A DNA stretch of 64,000 nucleotides from Qipengyuania sp. JC766 (GTDB lineage Bacteria; Pseudomonadota; Alphaproteobacteria; Sphingomonadales; Sphingomonadaceae): positions 124,001 through 188,000 of the forward strand of contig NZ_JBFEFL010000001.1 in NCBI RefSeq assembly GCF_040717445.1, read 5' to 3'. A model generated the notes under the pieces. It was not told where the DNA came from and searched no databases. It was given only the letters and a program-made list of their open reading frames with translations. The position numbers and the translations under genes are program-made. Shown here one piece after another: positions 11,599 through 21,605 of the stretch; the first letter of the stretch is position 1, and the number at the start of each line of letters is the position of its first letter.

Positions 11599-12809
11599 GA
11601 CTTAAGGAGCGAGGGTCGCTCCCCGCTGACGCCGCGGGCCTCGTCCATGAACCAGTCCTTCAGAGCGGGCAACCGCTCAACGCCTGCCATGCCGAACCGG
11701 CGCACGGCCGATGCGGCGCGGCCCGGCAGGCCGAAGAGCCGGGTGAGGCCGTCGGTCGCCAGCGCCACCGAAAAGGCGTCGAGACCGCGCCAGTCCTCGT
11801 AACGCTTGAGCATTTGCGCGTCGCCGGGTTCGAGCCCGAGCCGCATGCCGTCCGCGATCACTTCGACCAGTGCGCCAACGTCCCGCAGGCCCAGATTGAG
11901 GCCCTGGCCCGCAATCGGATGGATTCCGTGCGCCGCATCTCCCACCAGCGCCAACCGGTCGGCGGTGATGCGTGCGGTGTGATGGAAGCCGAGCGGGAAG
12001 GAAGCGCGCGGTCCGACCGAAGTCAGTTCACCGAACATCCCCTCCATCCGCTTCGCCGCCTCGGCAAGGAAGGCGCGGTCGGACAGCTTCAGCGTCCCGG
12101 CGGCATCGTCTTCGTCGACCGTCCAGACCAGCGCGCTGCGATGGAATCCGTCCTCGTCGTCGAGCAGGGGCAGGAGCGCGAAGGGGCCGGCGGGATAGAA
12201 GATTTCCCAAGCGACGTTTCCGTGCGGTTTTTCGTGCGCCAGCCCTGCAATGATCGCGCGGTGCCGGTAATCCCATTTCGCGATGGCCAGCCCGGCGCTC
12301 TCGCGCGTCGGCGAGCCCCGGCCTTCCGCCGCGACCATCAGGCTCGCCTCGAGCGCGTTTCCATCCGCCAGGACGACCGATACGCCATGCTCCCCGCGGT
12401 GGCGCTCGACGATTTCGGCCTGCGAATGCCATGCGATCAGCGGCTGTTCACGCGCCGCGTCGAATAGGGCGAGGCGCAAGGTGCGATTGGCGAACATCCG
12501 GCCGAGCGTGTCGTCGGCGGAATCGGGCTGGAAATCGATCCGTCCCGGCTTCATCTGGTCTGTGACCGCGATGGACGCGATCGGGCATCCGTGCGGTTCG
12601 AGTGCTGGCGCGAGGCCGATATTGGTGAAGAGGTTCCAGCTGGCCGTCGAAATGGCTGACGCACGTCCATCGAAGCCTTCGGCGGTCAGGGCCGCCGGAT
12701 CCGCGCGGTCCACGACGTGGGAGGAAATGCCCTTCTTCGCGGCGGCGAGGGCCAGTGTCATGCCCACCAGACCGCCGCCCAGTATCAGGAGATCGCGTCT
12801 GTCGTTCAT
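11589..12809 (-). CDS. UbiH/UbiF/Coq6-type FAD-dependent monooxygenase
   Basis: 406-residue flavoprotein hydroxylase, probably hydroxylating the aromatic ring in ubiquinone synthesis. The N-terminal dinucleotide-binding motif LLILGGGLVGMTLALAAA, the central arginine-containing NRTLRLALF and the FAD/ring signature LVGDAAHGIHPIAGQGLNLG are all present. Which ring position it acts on (UbiH, UbiF, UbiI, UbiL or UbiM type) cannot be told from sequence alone. It is divergent from dsbD with under 80 bases between them. Confidence 0.9.
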   Translation of the reverse strand: MNDRRDLLILGGGLVGMTLALAAAKKGISSHVVDRADPAALTAEGFDGRASAISTASWNLFTNIGLAPALEPHGCPIASIAVTDQMKPGRIDFQPDSADDTLGRMFANRTLRLALFDAAREQPLIAWHSQAEIVERHRGEHGVSVVLADGNALEASLMVAAEGRGSPTRESAGLAIAKWDYRHRAIIAGLAHEKPHGNVAWEIFYPAGPFALLPLLDDEDGFHRSALVWTVDEDDAAGTLKLSDRAFLAEAAKRMEGMFGELTSVGPRASFPLGFHHTARITADRLALVGDAAHGIHPIAGQGLNLGLRDVGALVEVIADGMRLGLEPGDAQMLKRYEDWRGLDAFSVALATDGLTRLFGLPGRAASAVRRFGMAGVERLPALKDWFMDEARGVSGERPSLLKSYS

Positions 12810-12887
12810 GCAAGCCCTGTCCTGTCAGCCTCGTTGCGCGGAAACTGGCCACGCAGTAGAGGGCCGGACGTGACCGGTGCAAGCATA

Positions 12888-14987
12888 ATGGCGCGCTTCT
12901 TCATCCTGCTGGCCATGTTCGCATTGGCGGTGGGCCACGCCGGCGCGCAGACGGCTCAGCCACAGCAGGCGCGCTTCGGCTCGGAGAACATCGATGTCGA
13001 GCTGTATGCGGACGGCTCGCCAATTCCCGGTCAGGACTGGATGCTGGCGCTGCATTTCACGCCGCGATCCGGGGAATGGCACGGTTACTGGTCCAATCCC
13101 GGCGATGCGGGGAAGGGGCTGGCGCTCGACTGGAACCTTCCCGATGGCTGGGAAGCGCAGGAGCCCCTCTATCCGGTGCCGCAGCGGCTGCTGATCGCAG
13201 GCCTGATGAACCACATCTACGAAGGCGAATACACGGTCCTCGTGCCCATCAGCGTGCCGGCTGATGCGGTGCCGGGGGAAAGCCCCGGCGTGGGGGTGGT
13301 GGCACAATACCTCGCCTGTACCGACGAAATCTGCGTGCCGCAGGATGCGGCGCTGCGGCTCGGATCGGGACAGGCGAAAGGCGATCCTCGCTTCGCGCAA
13401 TGGCGTGCCGCCATCGCTCCGGCCCTCGATAGCGAGGCCGGGTATTCCATTGCCGGCCAACGCCTCCGCCTCGCAATACCGCTGCCGTCCGGCCTGCGCC
13501 TCGGTGATCCGCACCTGTTCCTCGCGACAGGCGACCTCGGTGACGGCCTGCGTCCGCGCTATGCGGCGGAGCAGGCTTTCCTGCGCGATGGCGATGTCCT
13601 GCGGGTCGAACTGCCCCTGCAGGATCTCGGTACGGGCGGCGAAACCGAAGGCCCGGAAACGGTCGATGGGATCCTTGCCTTCGGTGATGGAACGGGAGTG
13701 CGTTTTTCGGCCGTTCCGCGCGATGTGGTCTGGTCGGGATCGCCCCTGCAATCACAGAACTCTCCCGGCTTCATTTTCCTTATCCTCGCCGCGATCGCGG
13801 GCGGGTTGCTGCTCAACGTCATGCCGTGCGTATTCCCGATCCTCAGCCTCAAGGCGCTGAGCCTGGCGCGCAGCGGAACCGGCGCTGCCGAAGCGCGGCG
13901 CGAAGGGCTGGCCTATAGCGCGGGGGTCGTCCTTGCCTGCATGGCGCTCGGCGGGCTCATGCTGACCCTGCGCGCTGCCGGGGAACAGGTAGGCTGGGCA
14001 TTCCAGTTGCAGGAGCCGTGGGTCGTCGCATCGCTGCTGCTGCTTGCCACGGCGATCACGGCCAACCTGGCCGGACTGTTCGAACTTCCGTCCGTCTCGC
14101 TCATCAGAAGCGGCGAGCCGCTGGGCGCTTTCATGACCGGCCTGCTGGCCGCGGTGGCGGCCACGCCGTGCACCGGACCCTTCATGGCGGCGGCGCTGGG
14201 CGCGGCGTTGCTGCTCCCCGCTGGACAGGCGCTGGCGCTGTTTGCCGCGCTCGGCTTCGGGCTGGCGCTGCCGTTCCTCCTCGTCGGCTTCGTCCCGGCG
14301 GTACGCAATCGCCTTCCCAAACCGGGACCGTGGATGAACGGGTTCCGGCGCATTCTCGCCGTACCCATGGGACTGACGGCGCTCGCGCTCGCATGGCTGG
14401 GCTGGCAGGTCGGCGGTCCGGCATTCGGGGCCGCTGCCCTGGCGTTCGCGGTCCTCGCTGCGCTCGCGCTCGCCTTTGCCGGCCTGCGTCAGCGCCGGAC
14501 GCGCGGAACCGGGCCAGTTTTCGCCGGTCTGGCCGCAGGCACGCTGGTCGGGGTGGTCGCCGTTTCGGGACTAGCGAGCACCGAGTCTGCGGCTGCCGTC
14601 GACTCCATTCTGGACGCCGAACCCTTCAGCGCGGCCGCTCTCGACGAAGCGCGGTCCAGCGGTCGGCCCGTCTTCGTCTGGATGACGGCTGACTGGTGCG
14701 TCACCTGCAAGGTCAACGAACGGGTGGCGATCGAACGCGAGGTGACGCGCGAGGCGTTCGCCGCCTCGAACGTGATCGTCTTGCGCGGCGACTGGACCCG
14801 GAGCGATCCGGAAATAACGCGATACCTTGGGGAGCAGGGCGTGGCAGGGATACCGTTCTACGCCTGGTACGAAGCCGGGGCCGCGCGGCCCGAACAGTTG
14901 CCGCAGGTCCTGACCCCCGATGCGCTGATCAGCCGCGCTGCCGGCGACAGGCCGCGATCAGGCGGGCGGGCAGCGGGCTCGGATTGA
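12888..14987 (+). CDS. dsbD: Thiol:disulfide interchange protein DsbD
   Basis: 699 residues in three parts. (1) Signal peptide to about residue 21, then a periplasmic DsbD-alpha-like domain with the cysteine pair C144/C149 (YLACTDEICVP). (2) A membrane domain of about eight helices with the two electron-carrying cysteines in NVMPCVFPILS and ATPCTGPFMAA. (3) A C-terminal periplasmic thioredoxin domain with WCVTC at about 603-607. It passes electrons from cytoplasmic thioredoxin to periplasmic disulfide isomerases or reductases. ATG 12888 begins a good signal peptide; GTG 12870 is an alternative. The 3' end overlaps the convergent lipoprotein gene by 59 bases. ScsB-type subfamily membership is possible. 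Confidence 0.92.
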   Translation: MARFFILLAMFALAVGHAGAQTAQPQQARFGSENIDVELYADGSPIPGQDWMLALHFTPRSGEWHGYWSNPGDAGKGLALDWNLPDGWEAQEPLYPVPQRLLIAGLMNHIYEGEYTVLVPISVPADAVPGESPGVGVVAQYLACTDEICVPQDAALRLGSGQAKGDPRFAQWRAAIAPALDSEAGYSIAGQRLRLAIPLPSGLRLGDPHLFLATGDLGDGLRPRYAAEQAFLRDGDVLRVELPLQDLGTGGETEGPETVDGILAFGDGTGVRFSAVPRDVVWSGSPLQSQNSPGFIFLILAAIAGGLLLNVMPCVFPILSLKALSLARSGTGAAEARREGLAYSAGVVLACMALGGLMLTLRAAGEQVGWAFQLQEPWVVASLLLLATAITANLAGLFELPSVSLIRSGEPLGAFMTGLLAAVAATPCTGPFMAAALGAALLLPAGQALALFAALGFGLALPFLLVGFVPAVRNRLPKPGPWMNGFRRILAVPMGLTALALAWLGWQVGGPAFGAAALAFAVLAALALAFAGLRQRRTRGTGPVFAGLAAGTLVGVVAVSGLASTESAAAVDSILDAEPFSAAALDEARSSGRPVFVWMTADWCVTCKVNERVAIEREVTREAFAASNVIVLRGDWTRSDPEITRYLGEQGVAGIPFYAWYEAGAARPEQLPQVLTPDALISRAAGDRPRSGGRAAGSD

Positions 14988-15453
14988 TCCGCACGGTCCC
15001 GGCTCCCGGGACGGTCGCTTCTATCGCGTTCTGGCCGGTAAGCACGTCCAGCTCCGGCATCCCGGCTGCGAACGTACCGGCCCAGACATGCGCATCCCCG
15101 GTCGGCACGGCCTCCACCGGCAATCGCTCCATGTGGCCATTCCCGATCAGCGCCACGATGGCCGATGCTCCGGCATCGGCCGGGGCGATGCGGATCAGTA
15201 CGACGGCATTTGCGTTGTCCCGTTGTTCGCATTCCAGCGCCATCAGCGCGCGTTCGTTCGCATTGCCGTAGACGATACGACCCGGCTGCTGCGTCCGTGC
15301 CCAGAACGCATCCTCGCTGTCGGGGGATGCGAGCGGCTCGGAAGGGGCGGACCGCGTGGGTGCGGGGCGGCCGCGCTCGGCGTAGGTGTCGCTGGCGGGC
15401 GGCTGGCAGGCGGCCAGCCCGCCCAGCGCGGCGAGGGCGGCAAACCGCCTCAT
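14929..15453 (-). CDS. Small lipoprotein of unknown function
   Basis: 174 residues with a lipoprotein signal (AALGGLAAC, lipid-modified Cys at about 15). I recognise no family in the mature part. The C-terminal half contains alternating short hydrophobic strands and would fit a small beta-rich domain. ATG 15453 overlaps the stop of the S10 peptidase gene by four bases, so the two are co-translated. The 3' end runs 59 bases into dsbD on the opposite strand. Confidence 0.75.
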   Translation of the reverse strand: MRRFAALAALGGLAACQPPASDTYAERGRPAPTRSAPSEPLASPDSEDAFWARTQQPGRIVYGNANERALMALECEQRDNANAVVLIRIAPADAGASAIVALIGNGHMERLPVEAVPTGDAHVWAGTFAAGMPELDVLTGQNAIEATVPGAGTVRINPSPLPARLIAACRRQRG

Positions 15454-16961
15454 CGATCGGAGATAAAGGCGCGCAGGTCGCGGCTCAACTTCGCGCGGTC
15501 CTCGTCCCGGATATACATCATGTGACCCGCATCGTAATATGCGAAGGTCAGCCGGTCCTGCGGAATGCCGAACCGGTTCAGCGAATATTCCGCCCCGAAG
15601 AACGGTGTCGCAAAATCGTACCAACCCTGGCCGTTGAAGACCCGCAGTTGCGAGTTCTGGCGCATGGCACGCCCGATGAGCGGGGCGACGTTGAGATAGG
15701 CGTTGCGGCCCCATCCTCCGCCAAGCGACCAGTCCCAGTTCGCGCCCGGCTCGGTCCCGATCGAATTGTAGGCGCGGTCGGTCTCGAAACCGAGCGTTTC
15801 GCGGGCCCATTCATTGATGGCCGCGGTGTAGCCCGCGTCGATCCCGTAGAAGCTGGGATCAGCATCGGGTGTCTCGCCCGCATTGTCGAAATCCGTGCCG
15901 GTGTAGCGGGAATCGAGGCGACCGATGGTGAGACCCCGGTCGCGCAGCAATTCCTTGTAGAAACGCTGGTCGGTAACGCGCAAATTCGCCCGGTCGAGAT
16001 ACTCTTCCGACAGCCCGGTCAGCCGCGACAGTTCGGCGCGCACACTGGCGCGTTCCGCCGGCGGCAGGTCCTGTCCCTTGAGCAGTGCAGTCGCGAACGG
16101 CCCGATCGCAAATTGGCGCGCTTCCTCTGCGATCGCCTCGGCCGACGGTGCCTGGACCTTGCCGTGATAGTACGCCGCGGTCGCCATGTTGGGCAGGATC
16201 ATGACATAGGCCATTTCGTTGCCCGGCGTCGGCTCGCGGGCGGCGAAATCGAGGATCGTCGAGATCAGGATCAGTCCGTTCAGGCCCACATCGTTATAGG
16301 TGGCGCCTTCCAGTTCGTCGGCGACCATGGCAGTGCGGGTGGTGCCATAGCTTTCTCCGCCGAGATATTTGGGGCTGGACCAGCGGCCATTGTCGTTGAT
16401 CCAGCGGCGGATGACTTCCGCAACGGCGCGCGCATCCTGCCGCAGGCCATAATATTTCTTCGGATCGGTCCCTTCGGTGAGGTAGCTGAAGCCGGTGCCG
16501 GGCGGGTCGATGAAGACGAGGTCCGCGACGTCGAGCAGGCTGTCCGGGTTGTCGAGTAGCGGATAGGGCGGGGCGCCATCGTCGCGCGCGTCCGACGGAA
16601 TGTCCACGCGCTTGGGCCCGAAGGCGCCCATCTGCAGCCAGACCGAACCCGATCCGGGTCCTCCATTGTAGATAAAGAAGACCGGGCGCGACGTATCGCG
16701 CGGCGTGCGGACATAGGACGTCGTGACGATTACCGCTTCCGGCTTGCCGTCGTCAGACGTCAGAATCGTCTCGCCGATGGTCGCGCGGTAATTCATCCGC
16801 TGGCCGCCGAAAGTTCCGGAAAGGTCGCGCGTCCTGACCTGCGGTTCGATGGTCGAGCGTGCGTCCGTGGACGGGTCCGCGTTCTGGGCGAGGGCCGGCG
16901 CGGCAGGCAGCGAAAGGACGAGCGCCGTGGCGGTGCAAGCCAGTAAGTTGAAATGCTTCAC
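15450..16961 (-). CDS. Secreted S10-family serine carboxypeptidase
   Basis: 503 residues. Signal peptide (LLACTATALVLSLPAAPALAQ), then an alpha/beta-hydrolase serine carboxypeptidase domain. Visible are the oxyanion region FIYNGGPGSGSVWLQMG, nucleophile Ser204 in GGESYGTTR, and C-terminal Asp and His candidates in GWYDFATPF and YYDAGHMMY. It should trim C-terminal residues from peptides in the periplasm. The GTG at 16961 is chosen because GGGAGA sits about 5 bases upstream and it gives a proper signal peptide; longer in-frame extension runs into uvrB. Coupled to the following lipoprotein gene. Confidence 0.92.
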   Translation of the reverse strand: MKHFNLLACTATALVLSLPAAPALAQNADPSTDARSTIEPQVRTRDLSGTFGGQRMNYRATIGETILTSDDGKPEAVIVTTSYVRTPRDTSRPVFFIYNGGPGSGSVWLQMGAFGPKRVDIPSDARDDGAPPYPLLDNPDSLLDVADLVFIDPPGTGFSYLTEGTDPKKYYGLRQDARAVAEVIRRWINDNGRWSSPKYLGGESYGTTRTAMVADELEGATYNDVGLNGLILISTILDFAAREPTPGNEMAYVMILPNMATAAYYHGKVQAPSAEAIAEEARQFAIGPFATALLKGQDLPPAERASVRAELSRLTGLSEEYLDRANLRVTDQRFYKELLRDRGLTIGRLDSRYTGTDFDNAGETPDADPSFYGIDAGYTAAINEWARETLGFETDRAYNSIGTEPGANWDWSLGGGWGRNAYLNVAPLIGRAMRQNSQLRVFNGQGWYDFATPFFGAEYSLNRFGIPQDRLTFAYYDAGHMMYIRDEDRAKLSRDLRAFISDR

Positions 16962-17040
16962 GATGTCTCCCGGCGAATTCCAGCCCGCGCTATGCGAAGC
17001 GAGGCGGGGCGCGTCAATGTCGGCGCGCGGAGGAGCAGGC

Positions 17041-19224
17041 TCAGCGCAGCTTGCGCTGGGTCTTTCCGTATCGCAGCTTGCGGGTGCCCGGCTTGCCTTC
17101 GTTGCTGCGCCCGACCAGCGGGGCTTTCTTGTCCTCGTCAGGCAGGCCCAGTTCGTCCGCTTCGAGCTTGCGGATCTCGTCGCGCAAGCGGCCGGCTTCC
17201 TCGAATTCGAGATCGGCGGCGGCATTGCGCATGCGCTTTTCCAGGTCCTCGATATAGGCACGCAGATTATGGCCGACGAGGTTGTTGCGCTCGTCGTCGC
17301 CCGTGCCGACCGTGACACTGTCGTTCGCCGCGCTGTGTGCGACGATATCCGCGATCTGGCGCTTGATGGTCTGCGGCGTGATGCCGTGTTCCTCGTTGAA
17401 CTCGCGCTGTTTCTCACGGCGCCGCTCGGTCTCCGCCATCGCGCGTTCCATCGAACCGGTGATACGATCGGCATAGAGGATCACGCGGCCGTCCACGTTG
17501 CGCGCGGCGCGGCCGATGGTCTGGATCAGCGAGGTTTCGGAGCGCAGGAAACCTTCCTTGTCCGCATCGAGGATGCAGACGAGACCGCACTCGGGAATGT
17601 CGAGCCCTTCGCGCAGCAGGTTGATGCCCACCAGCACGTCGTACACGCCGAGGCGCAGGTCGCGGATCAGCTCGATGCGTTCCAGCGTTTCCACGTCGGA
17701 ATGCATGTAGCGCACCTTGACCCCGGCCTCGTGCATGAATTCGGTCAGGTCCTCCGCCATCCGCTTCGTCAGCGTGGTGACGAGCGTGCGGTAGCCATTG
17801 GCCGCCGTCTTCTTGCATTCCTCGATGCAATCCTGGACCTGATCCTCCACCGGGCGGATATCGACCGGCGGATCGATGAGGCCGGTGGGACGGATGACCT
17901 GTTCGGCGAATACGCCGCCGGTCTGCTCCATTTCCCAGCTTCCCGGGGTCGCGGACACGCAGAAGGTCTGCGGGCGCATCGCGTCCCATTCGTTGAAACG
18001 CAGAGGGCGGTTGTCGATGCAGGACGGCAGGCGGAAGCCGTATTCGGCCAGTGTCAGCTTTCGCCGGTGGTCCCCGCGCGCCATCGCGCCGACCTGCGGC
18101 ACGGTCTGGTGGCTTTCGTCGACGAACAGCAGCGCGTTTTCGGGCAGGTACTCGAACAGGGTGGGCGGCGGTTCGCCCGGAAGGCGCCCGGTCAGGAAGC
18201 GCGAATAGTTCTCGATCCCGTTGCAGCTGCCGGTGGCGGCAATCATCTCGAGATCGAAATTGGTGCGCTGCTCCAGCCGCTGCGCTTCCAGCAGCCGCCC
18301 TTCCTCGTTCAGTTCCTTGAGCCGCTCGGAAAGCTCGAACTTGATGGCCTCGCTCGCCTGCTTCATCGTCGGGCCGGGCGTAACGTAGTGGCTGTTGGCG
18401 TAGACACGCACCTTGTCGAGCGTCGTCCCCTTGGTGCCGGTCAGCGGATCGAACTCTGCGATTTCCTCGATCTCGTCACCGAAGAAGGATACGCGCCACG
18501 CGGTGTCTTCCAGGTGGCTTGGGAACAGCTCCAGATTGTCGCCCCGCACGCGGAAGCACCCGCGAGCAAAGGCAGTGTCGTTGCGCTTGTACTGCAATGC
18601 CACCAGCTTGCGGATCAGTTCGCGTTGGTCGACCGTCTCGCCCGCCTTGATGTCGAAGATCATCGCCGAATAGGTCTCGACCGAGCCGATGCCGTACAGG
18701 CAGGACACGGACGCCACGATCAGCACGTCGTCCCGCTCCAGCAGGGCGCGCGTGGCCGAATGGCGCATGCGGTCGATCGCCTCGTTCACCGAGCTTTCCT
18801 TCTCGATGTACGTATCGGACCGGGGCACGTAGGCTTCGGGCTGGTAGTAGTCGTAATAGCTGACGAAATACTCGACGGCATTGTTGGGGAAGAAGCTTTT
18901 GAACTCGCCGTAGAGCTGCGCAGCCAGGATCTTGTTCGGCGCCAGCACGAGGGCAGGGCGCTGCAATTCCTCTACCACCTTGGCCATGGTGAAAGTCTTG
19001 CCGCTGCCTGTGACACCCAGCAGCACCTGCGTCTGCTCTCCGTCGCGCGCGGCCTGGACCAGTTCCCTGATCGCGGTCGGCTGGTCGCCCGCCGGCTCGT
19101 AATCGGAAACCAGCTCGAACCGCTTGCCCGGCAGGGACTTTTCCGGCCTTGCAGGCTTGTGCGGAGTGAAATTTCCGGAAGTGTCGGGCTCTTGCAAGCC
19201 GCGGCGGATGACGAGTTCTGCCAT
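17041..19224 (-). CDS. uvrB: Excinuclease ABC subunit B
   Basis: 727 residues, the damage-verification helicase-like subunit of nucleotide excision repair. Seen: Walker [13 protein letters not shown], the beta-hairpin region [29 protein letters not shown] (DEAD-box-like motif II), the C-terminal helicase motif [18 protein letters not shown], and a UVR domain near the C-terminus ([20 protein letters not shown]) that contacts UvrC. Slightly longer than the E. coli protein because of an N-terminal extension and a basic C-terminal tail. Divergent from the alpha/beta hydrolase gene. Confidence 0.98.
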   Translation of the reverse strand: MAELVIRRGLQEPDTSGNFTPHKPARPEKSLPGKRFELVSDYEPAGDQPTAIRELVQAARDGEQTQVLLGVTGSGKTFTMAKVVEELQRPALVLAPNKILAAQLYGEFKSFFPNNAVEYFVSYYDYYQPEAYVPRSDTYIEKESSVNEAIDRMRHSATRALLERDDVLIVASVSCLYGIGSVETYSAMIFDIKAGETVDQRELIRKLVALQYKRNDTAFARGCFRVRGDNLELFPSHLEDTAWRVSFFGDEIEEIAEFDPLTGTKGTTLDKVRVYANSHYVTPGPTMKQASEAIKFELSERLKELNEEGRLLEAQRLEQRTNFDLEMIAATGSCNGIENYSRFLTGRLPGEPPPTLFEYLPENALLFVDESHQTVPQVGAMARGDHRRKLTLAEYGFRLPSCIDNRPLRFNEWDAMRPQTFCVSATPGSWEMEQTGGVFAEQVIRPTGLIDPPVDIRPVEDQVQDCIEECKKTAANGYRTLVTTLTKRMAEDLTEFMHEAGVKVRYMHSDVETLERIELIRDLRLGVYDVLVGINLLREGLDIPECGLVCILDADKEGFLRSETSLIQTIGRAARNVDGRVILYADRITGSMERAMAETERRREKQREFNEEHGITPQTIKRQIADIVAHSAANDSVTVGTGDDERNNLVGHNLRAYIEDLEKRMRNAAADLEFEEAGRLRDEIRKLEADELGLPDEDKKAPLVGRSNEGKPGTRKLRYGKTQRKLR

Positions 19225-19322
19225 GAGCAGCGATATGATGGTTCAAGACCCGAACGGCAAGCGCCGCGGGAACGCGTCGCAAGCATGCTACGTTAAGCGG
19301 GCAAGGACGATACAGAGCGCAT

Positions 19323-20096
19323 ATGGCAAGCCAACCGGCACACGACCTGACAGGGGACAGCACATGGTCCGTCGCGGAACTGACGCGGCGGCTCGCCCTT
19401 GCGCGTGAGCCATCGCCCGAGGATGCCCGCGCGCCCCGTCTGCTGTTGCTGCTTGCCGAGATGGGCTGGATGTTCACGCCATTGCGGCGGATGTTCCGCC
19501 CGTTCGAGGTCGCAAAATCCGCCAATCCCCAATTGGTCATGCTGCTGCCCGGGTTCGGGGCACACCCGAGCCGGATGCGCTACATGGCGTGCAAGCTGGA
19601 GCAGGCGGGCCACGTGGCGAAGCGCTGGGGCCTTGGTTTCAATCTCGGAGCCTCGAAGGACAAGGTCGAACGGATCGAGCGACGCGTGGAGCGGATTCAT
19701 GCCCAGACCGGCCGCAAGCTGGTTCTCGTGGGATGGAGCGTGGGCGGGCTGTTCGCACGCGAACTCGCGCACCGCCATCCGGACAAGATCGCCAAAGTGA
19801 TCACGATGGGGTCCCCTTTTTCCGGCAATCCGCGGTCGAACAATGGCTGGCGTCTCTATCAGGCCGTCGCCGGCCACAGGGTTTGCGAGCCTCCGACCGA
19901 ATGCGATTTGCGGGAAAAGCCGCCCGTGGAAACGGTGGCGTTGTGGAGCCCGCGCGACGGGGTGGTCCATCCGCGCAGTGCGTGCGGACGAACCGGTGAG
20001 CGGGACCGCTCAGTGGGCTTGCGGTGCAATCACATGGGGTTCGTCTACTCCAAGGAAGCGATCGCCACGGTCCTGCGGGAACTGGAGGACATTTGA
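19323..20096 (+). CDS. Alpha/beta hydrolase-fold protein
   Basis: 257 residues. The nucleophile elbow VGWSVGGLFA (GxSxG) follows an expected beta strand, with LVMLLPGFGAHPSRM as the oxyanion loop and a late histidine candidate in RCNHMGFVY. It resembles lipase/acyltransferase-like hydrolases of the PGAP1/triacylglycerol-lipase type. No signal peptide, so probably cytoplasmic. It precedes the ATP-grasp/Anbu operon by 65 bases on the same strand; it could be read through into that operon, but nothing shows a functional link. Confidence 0.82.
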   Translation: MASQPAHDLTGDSTWSVAELTRRLALAREPSPEDARAPRLLLLLAEMGWMFTPLRRMFRPFEVAKSANPQLVMLLPGFGAHPSRMRYMACKLEQAGHVAKRWGLGFNLGASKDKVERIERRVERIHAQTGRKLVLVGWSVGGLFARELAHRHPDKIAKVITMGSPFSGNPRSNNGWRLYQAVAGHRVCEPPTECDLREKPPVETVALWSPRDGVVHPRSACGRTGERDRSVGLRCNHMGFVYSKEAIATVLRELEDI

Positions 20097-20161
20097 ACCT
20101 TTGTGTATAGGTCGGGCCTGCGGATCGCGCGGAGGGGCCGGACGTGTTCACCAGGGGGTAA

Positions 20162-21589
20162 ATGAGCGAGCCGGACACCTTTTTCGATGAAATGCACAAA
20201 CCCGGCGGGGGCGTGCGGGACGCTTACTCCGATTATCATCAGTGGTTCGAGGAACAGGATGCCGCCTCGCTGCGCCGCAAGCACGGCGAAGCGGAAACGA
20301 CTTTCAGGCGTACGGGCATCACATTCAACGTCTATGGCGAGGACGAGGCCGAAGAGCGGTTGATCCCGTTCGACATGGTGCCGCGCATCATCAGCGGCCG
20401 GGAATGGCGGCGTCTCAGCCGCGGCATCGAACAGCGGGTGACTGCGCTCAATTCCTTCATGTACGATCTCTACCACCGGCAGGAGATCATCCGTGCCGGC
20501 CGGGTGCCCGAGCGGCTGTTTCGCGACAATGACGCCTGGCTCAAGCAGATGGTCGGCTTCACGCCGCCCGGCGGCGTCTACACCCACATCGTCGGCATCG
20601 ATCTTGTCCGGACCGGTCCGGACGAATTCTACGTGCTCGAGGACAACGCCCGCACGCCATCGGGCGTCAGCTACATGCTGGAGAACCGCGAGACGATGAT
20701 GGCGATGTTCCCCGAACTGTTCACGCAGATCGGGGTGGAAACCGTTTCGAATTACCCGCGACGCCTTGCCAAGAGCCTCGCGGCCTGTGCGCCAGAGGGG
20801 ACGCAGGGCAAGCCGACCGTCACCGTCCTGACGCCGGGCATATACAACAGCGCCTATTACGAACACGCCTTCCTGGCCGACCAGATGGGTGCCGAACTGG
20901 TCGAGGGCAGCGATCTTCGCGTGGTCGACGGTCGCGTCGCCATGCGCACGACGCAAGGATACCAGCCGGTCGATGTCATCTATCGGCGGATCGACGACGA
21001 ATACCTCGATCCGCTGACTTTCAACCCGGACAGCGTGCTCGGCGTGCCGGGTATCATGGATGTCTATCGCGCGGGCAAGGTGACCATCGCCAACGCTCCC
21101 GGAACGGGCGTGTGCGACGACAAGGCGGTCTACAGCTTCATGCCCGAGATCGTCGAATTCTATACCGGGCAGAAGCCGCTCCTGCCCAACGTAGAAACTT
21201 GGCGCTGTGCCGATCCCGACAGCCTCGCCTATGTCCTCGACAATCTCGAGGAACTGGTGGTCAAAGAAGTGCACGGGTCGGGCGGCTATGGCATGCTGAT
21301 CGGCCCCTCGGCATCGAAGAAGGATCTCGCCCTCTTCCGGCGCAAGCTGAAGGAAAAGCCGCAGAACTACATCGCGCAGCCCACGCTCGCGCTGTCCACC
21401 TGCCCGATCTTCACCAAGTCTGGCCTCGCCCCGCGACATGTCGACCTGCGACCCTATGTGCTCGTCTCTCCCGACGGAGTGGACATCACGCCCGGCGGCC
21501 TGACGCGCGTGGCGCTGAAGAAGGGTTCGCTGGTCGTCAATTCCAGCCAGGGTGGCGGGACCAAGGACACCTGGGTGCTGAAGGACTGA
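20162..21589 (+). CDS. Circularly permuted ATP-grasp type 2 protein of the Anbu operon
   Basis: 475 residues of the DUF404/DUF407 circularly permuted ATP-grasp family. Recognisable features are VLEDNARTPSGVSYMLENR, NAPGTGVCDDKAVYSFMPEI, LVVKEVHGSGGYGMLIGP and the C-terminal NSSQGGGTKDTWVL. Such enzymes are predicted to form amide or peptide bonds using ATP. It is first in a tight operon with the alpha-E, transglutaminase and Anbu genes, a set known from comparative genomics and predicted to make and remove a peptide modification. AGGGGGT lies just before ATG 20162. Confidence 0.95.
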   Translation: MSEPDTFFDEMHKPGGGVRDAYSDYHQWFEEQDAASLRRKHGEAETTFRRTGITFNVYGEDEAEERLIPFDMVPRIISGREWRRLSRGIEQRVTALNSFMYDLYHRQEIIRAGRVPERLFRDNDAWLKQMVGFTPPGGVYTHIVGIDLVRTGPDEFYVLEDNARTPSGVSYMLENRETMMAMFPELFTQIGVETVSNYPRRLAKSLAACAPEGTQGKPTVTVLTPGIYNSAYYEHAFLADQMGAELVEGSDLRVVDGRVAMRTTQGYQPVDVIYRRIDDEYLDPLTFNPDSVLGVPGIMDVYRAGKVTIANAPGTGVCDDKAVYSFMPEIVEFYTGQKPLLPNVETWRCADPDSLAYVLDNLEELVVKEVHGSGGYGMLIGPSASKKDLALFRRKLKEKPQNYIAQPTLALSTCPIFTKSGLAPRHVDLRPYVLVSPDGVDITPGGLTRVALKKGSLVVNSSQGGGTKDTWVLKD

Positions 21590-21605
21590 TGGCGGAGCGT
21601 CGATC

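Noticed and set aside
16849-19296. 815-codon plus-strand frame opposite uvrB
   Set aside because: Histidine/arginine/aspartate-rich antisense of uvrB with no motif.
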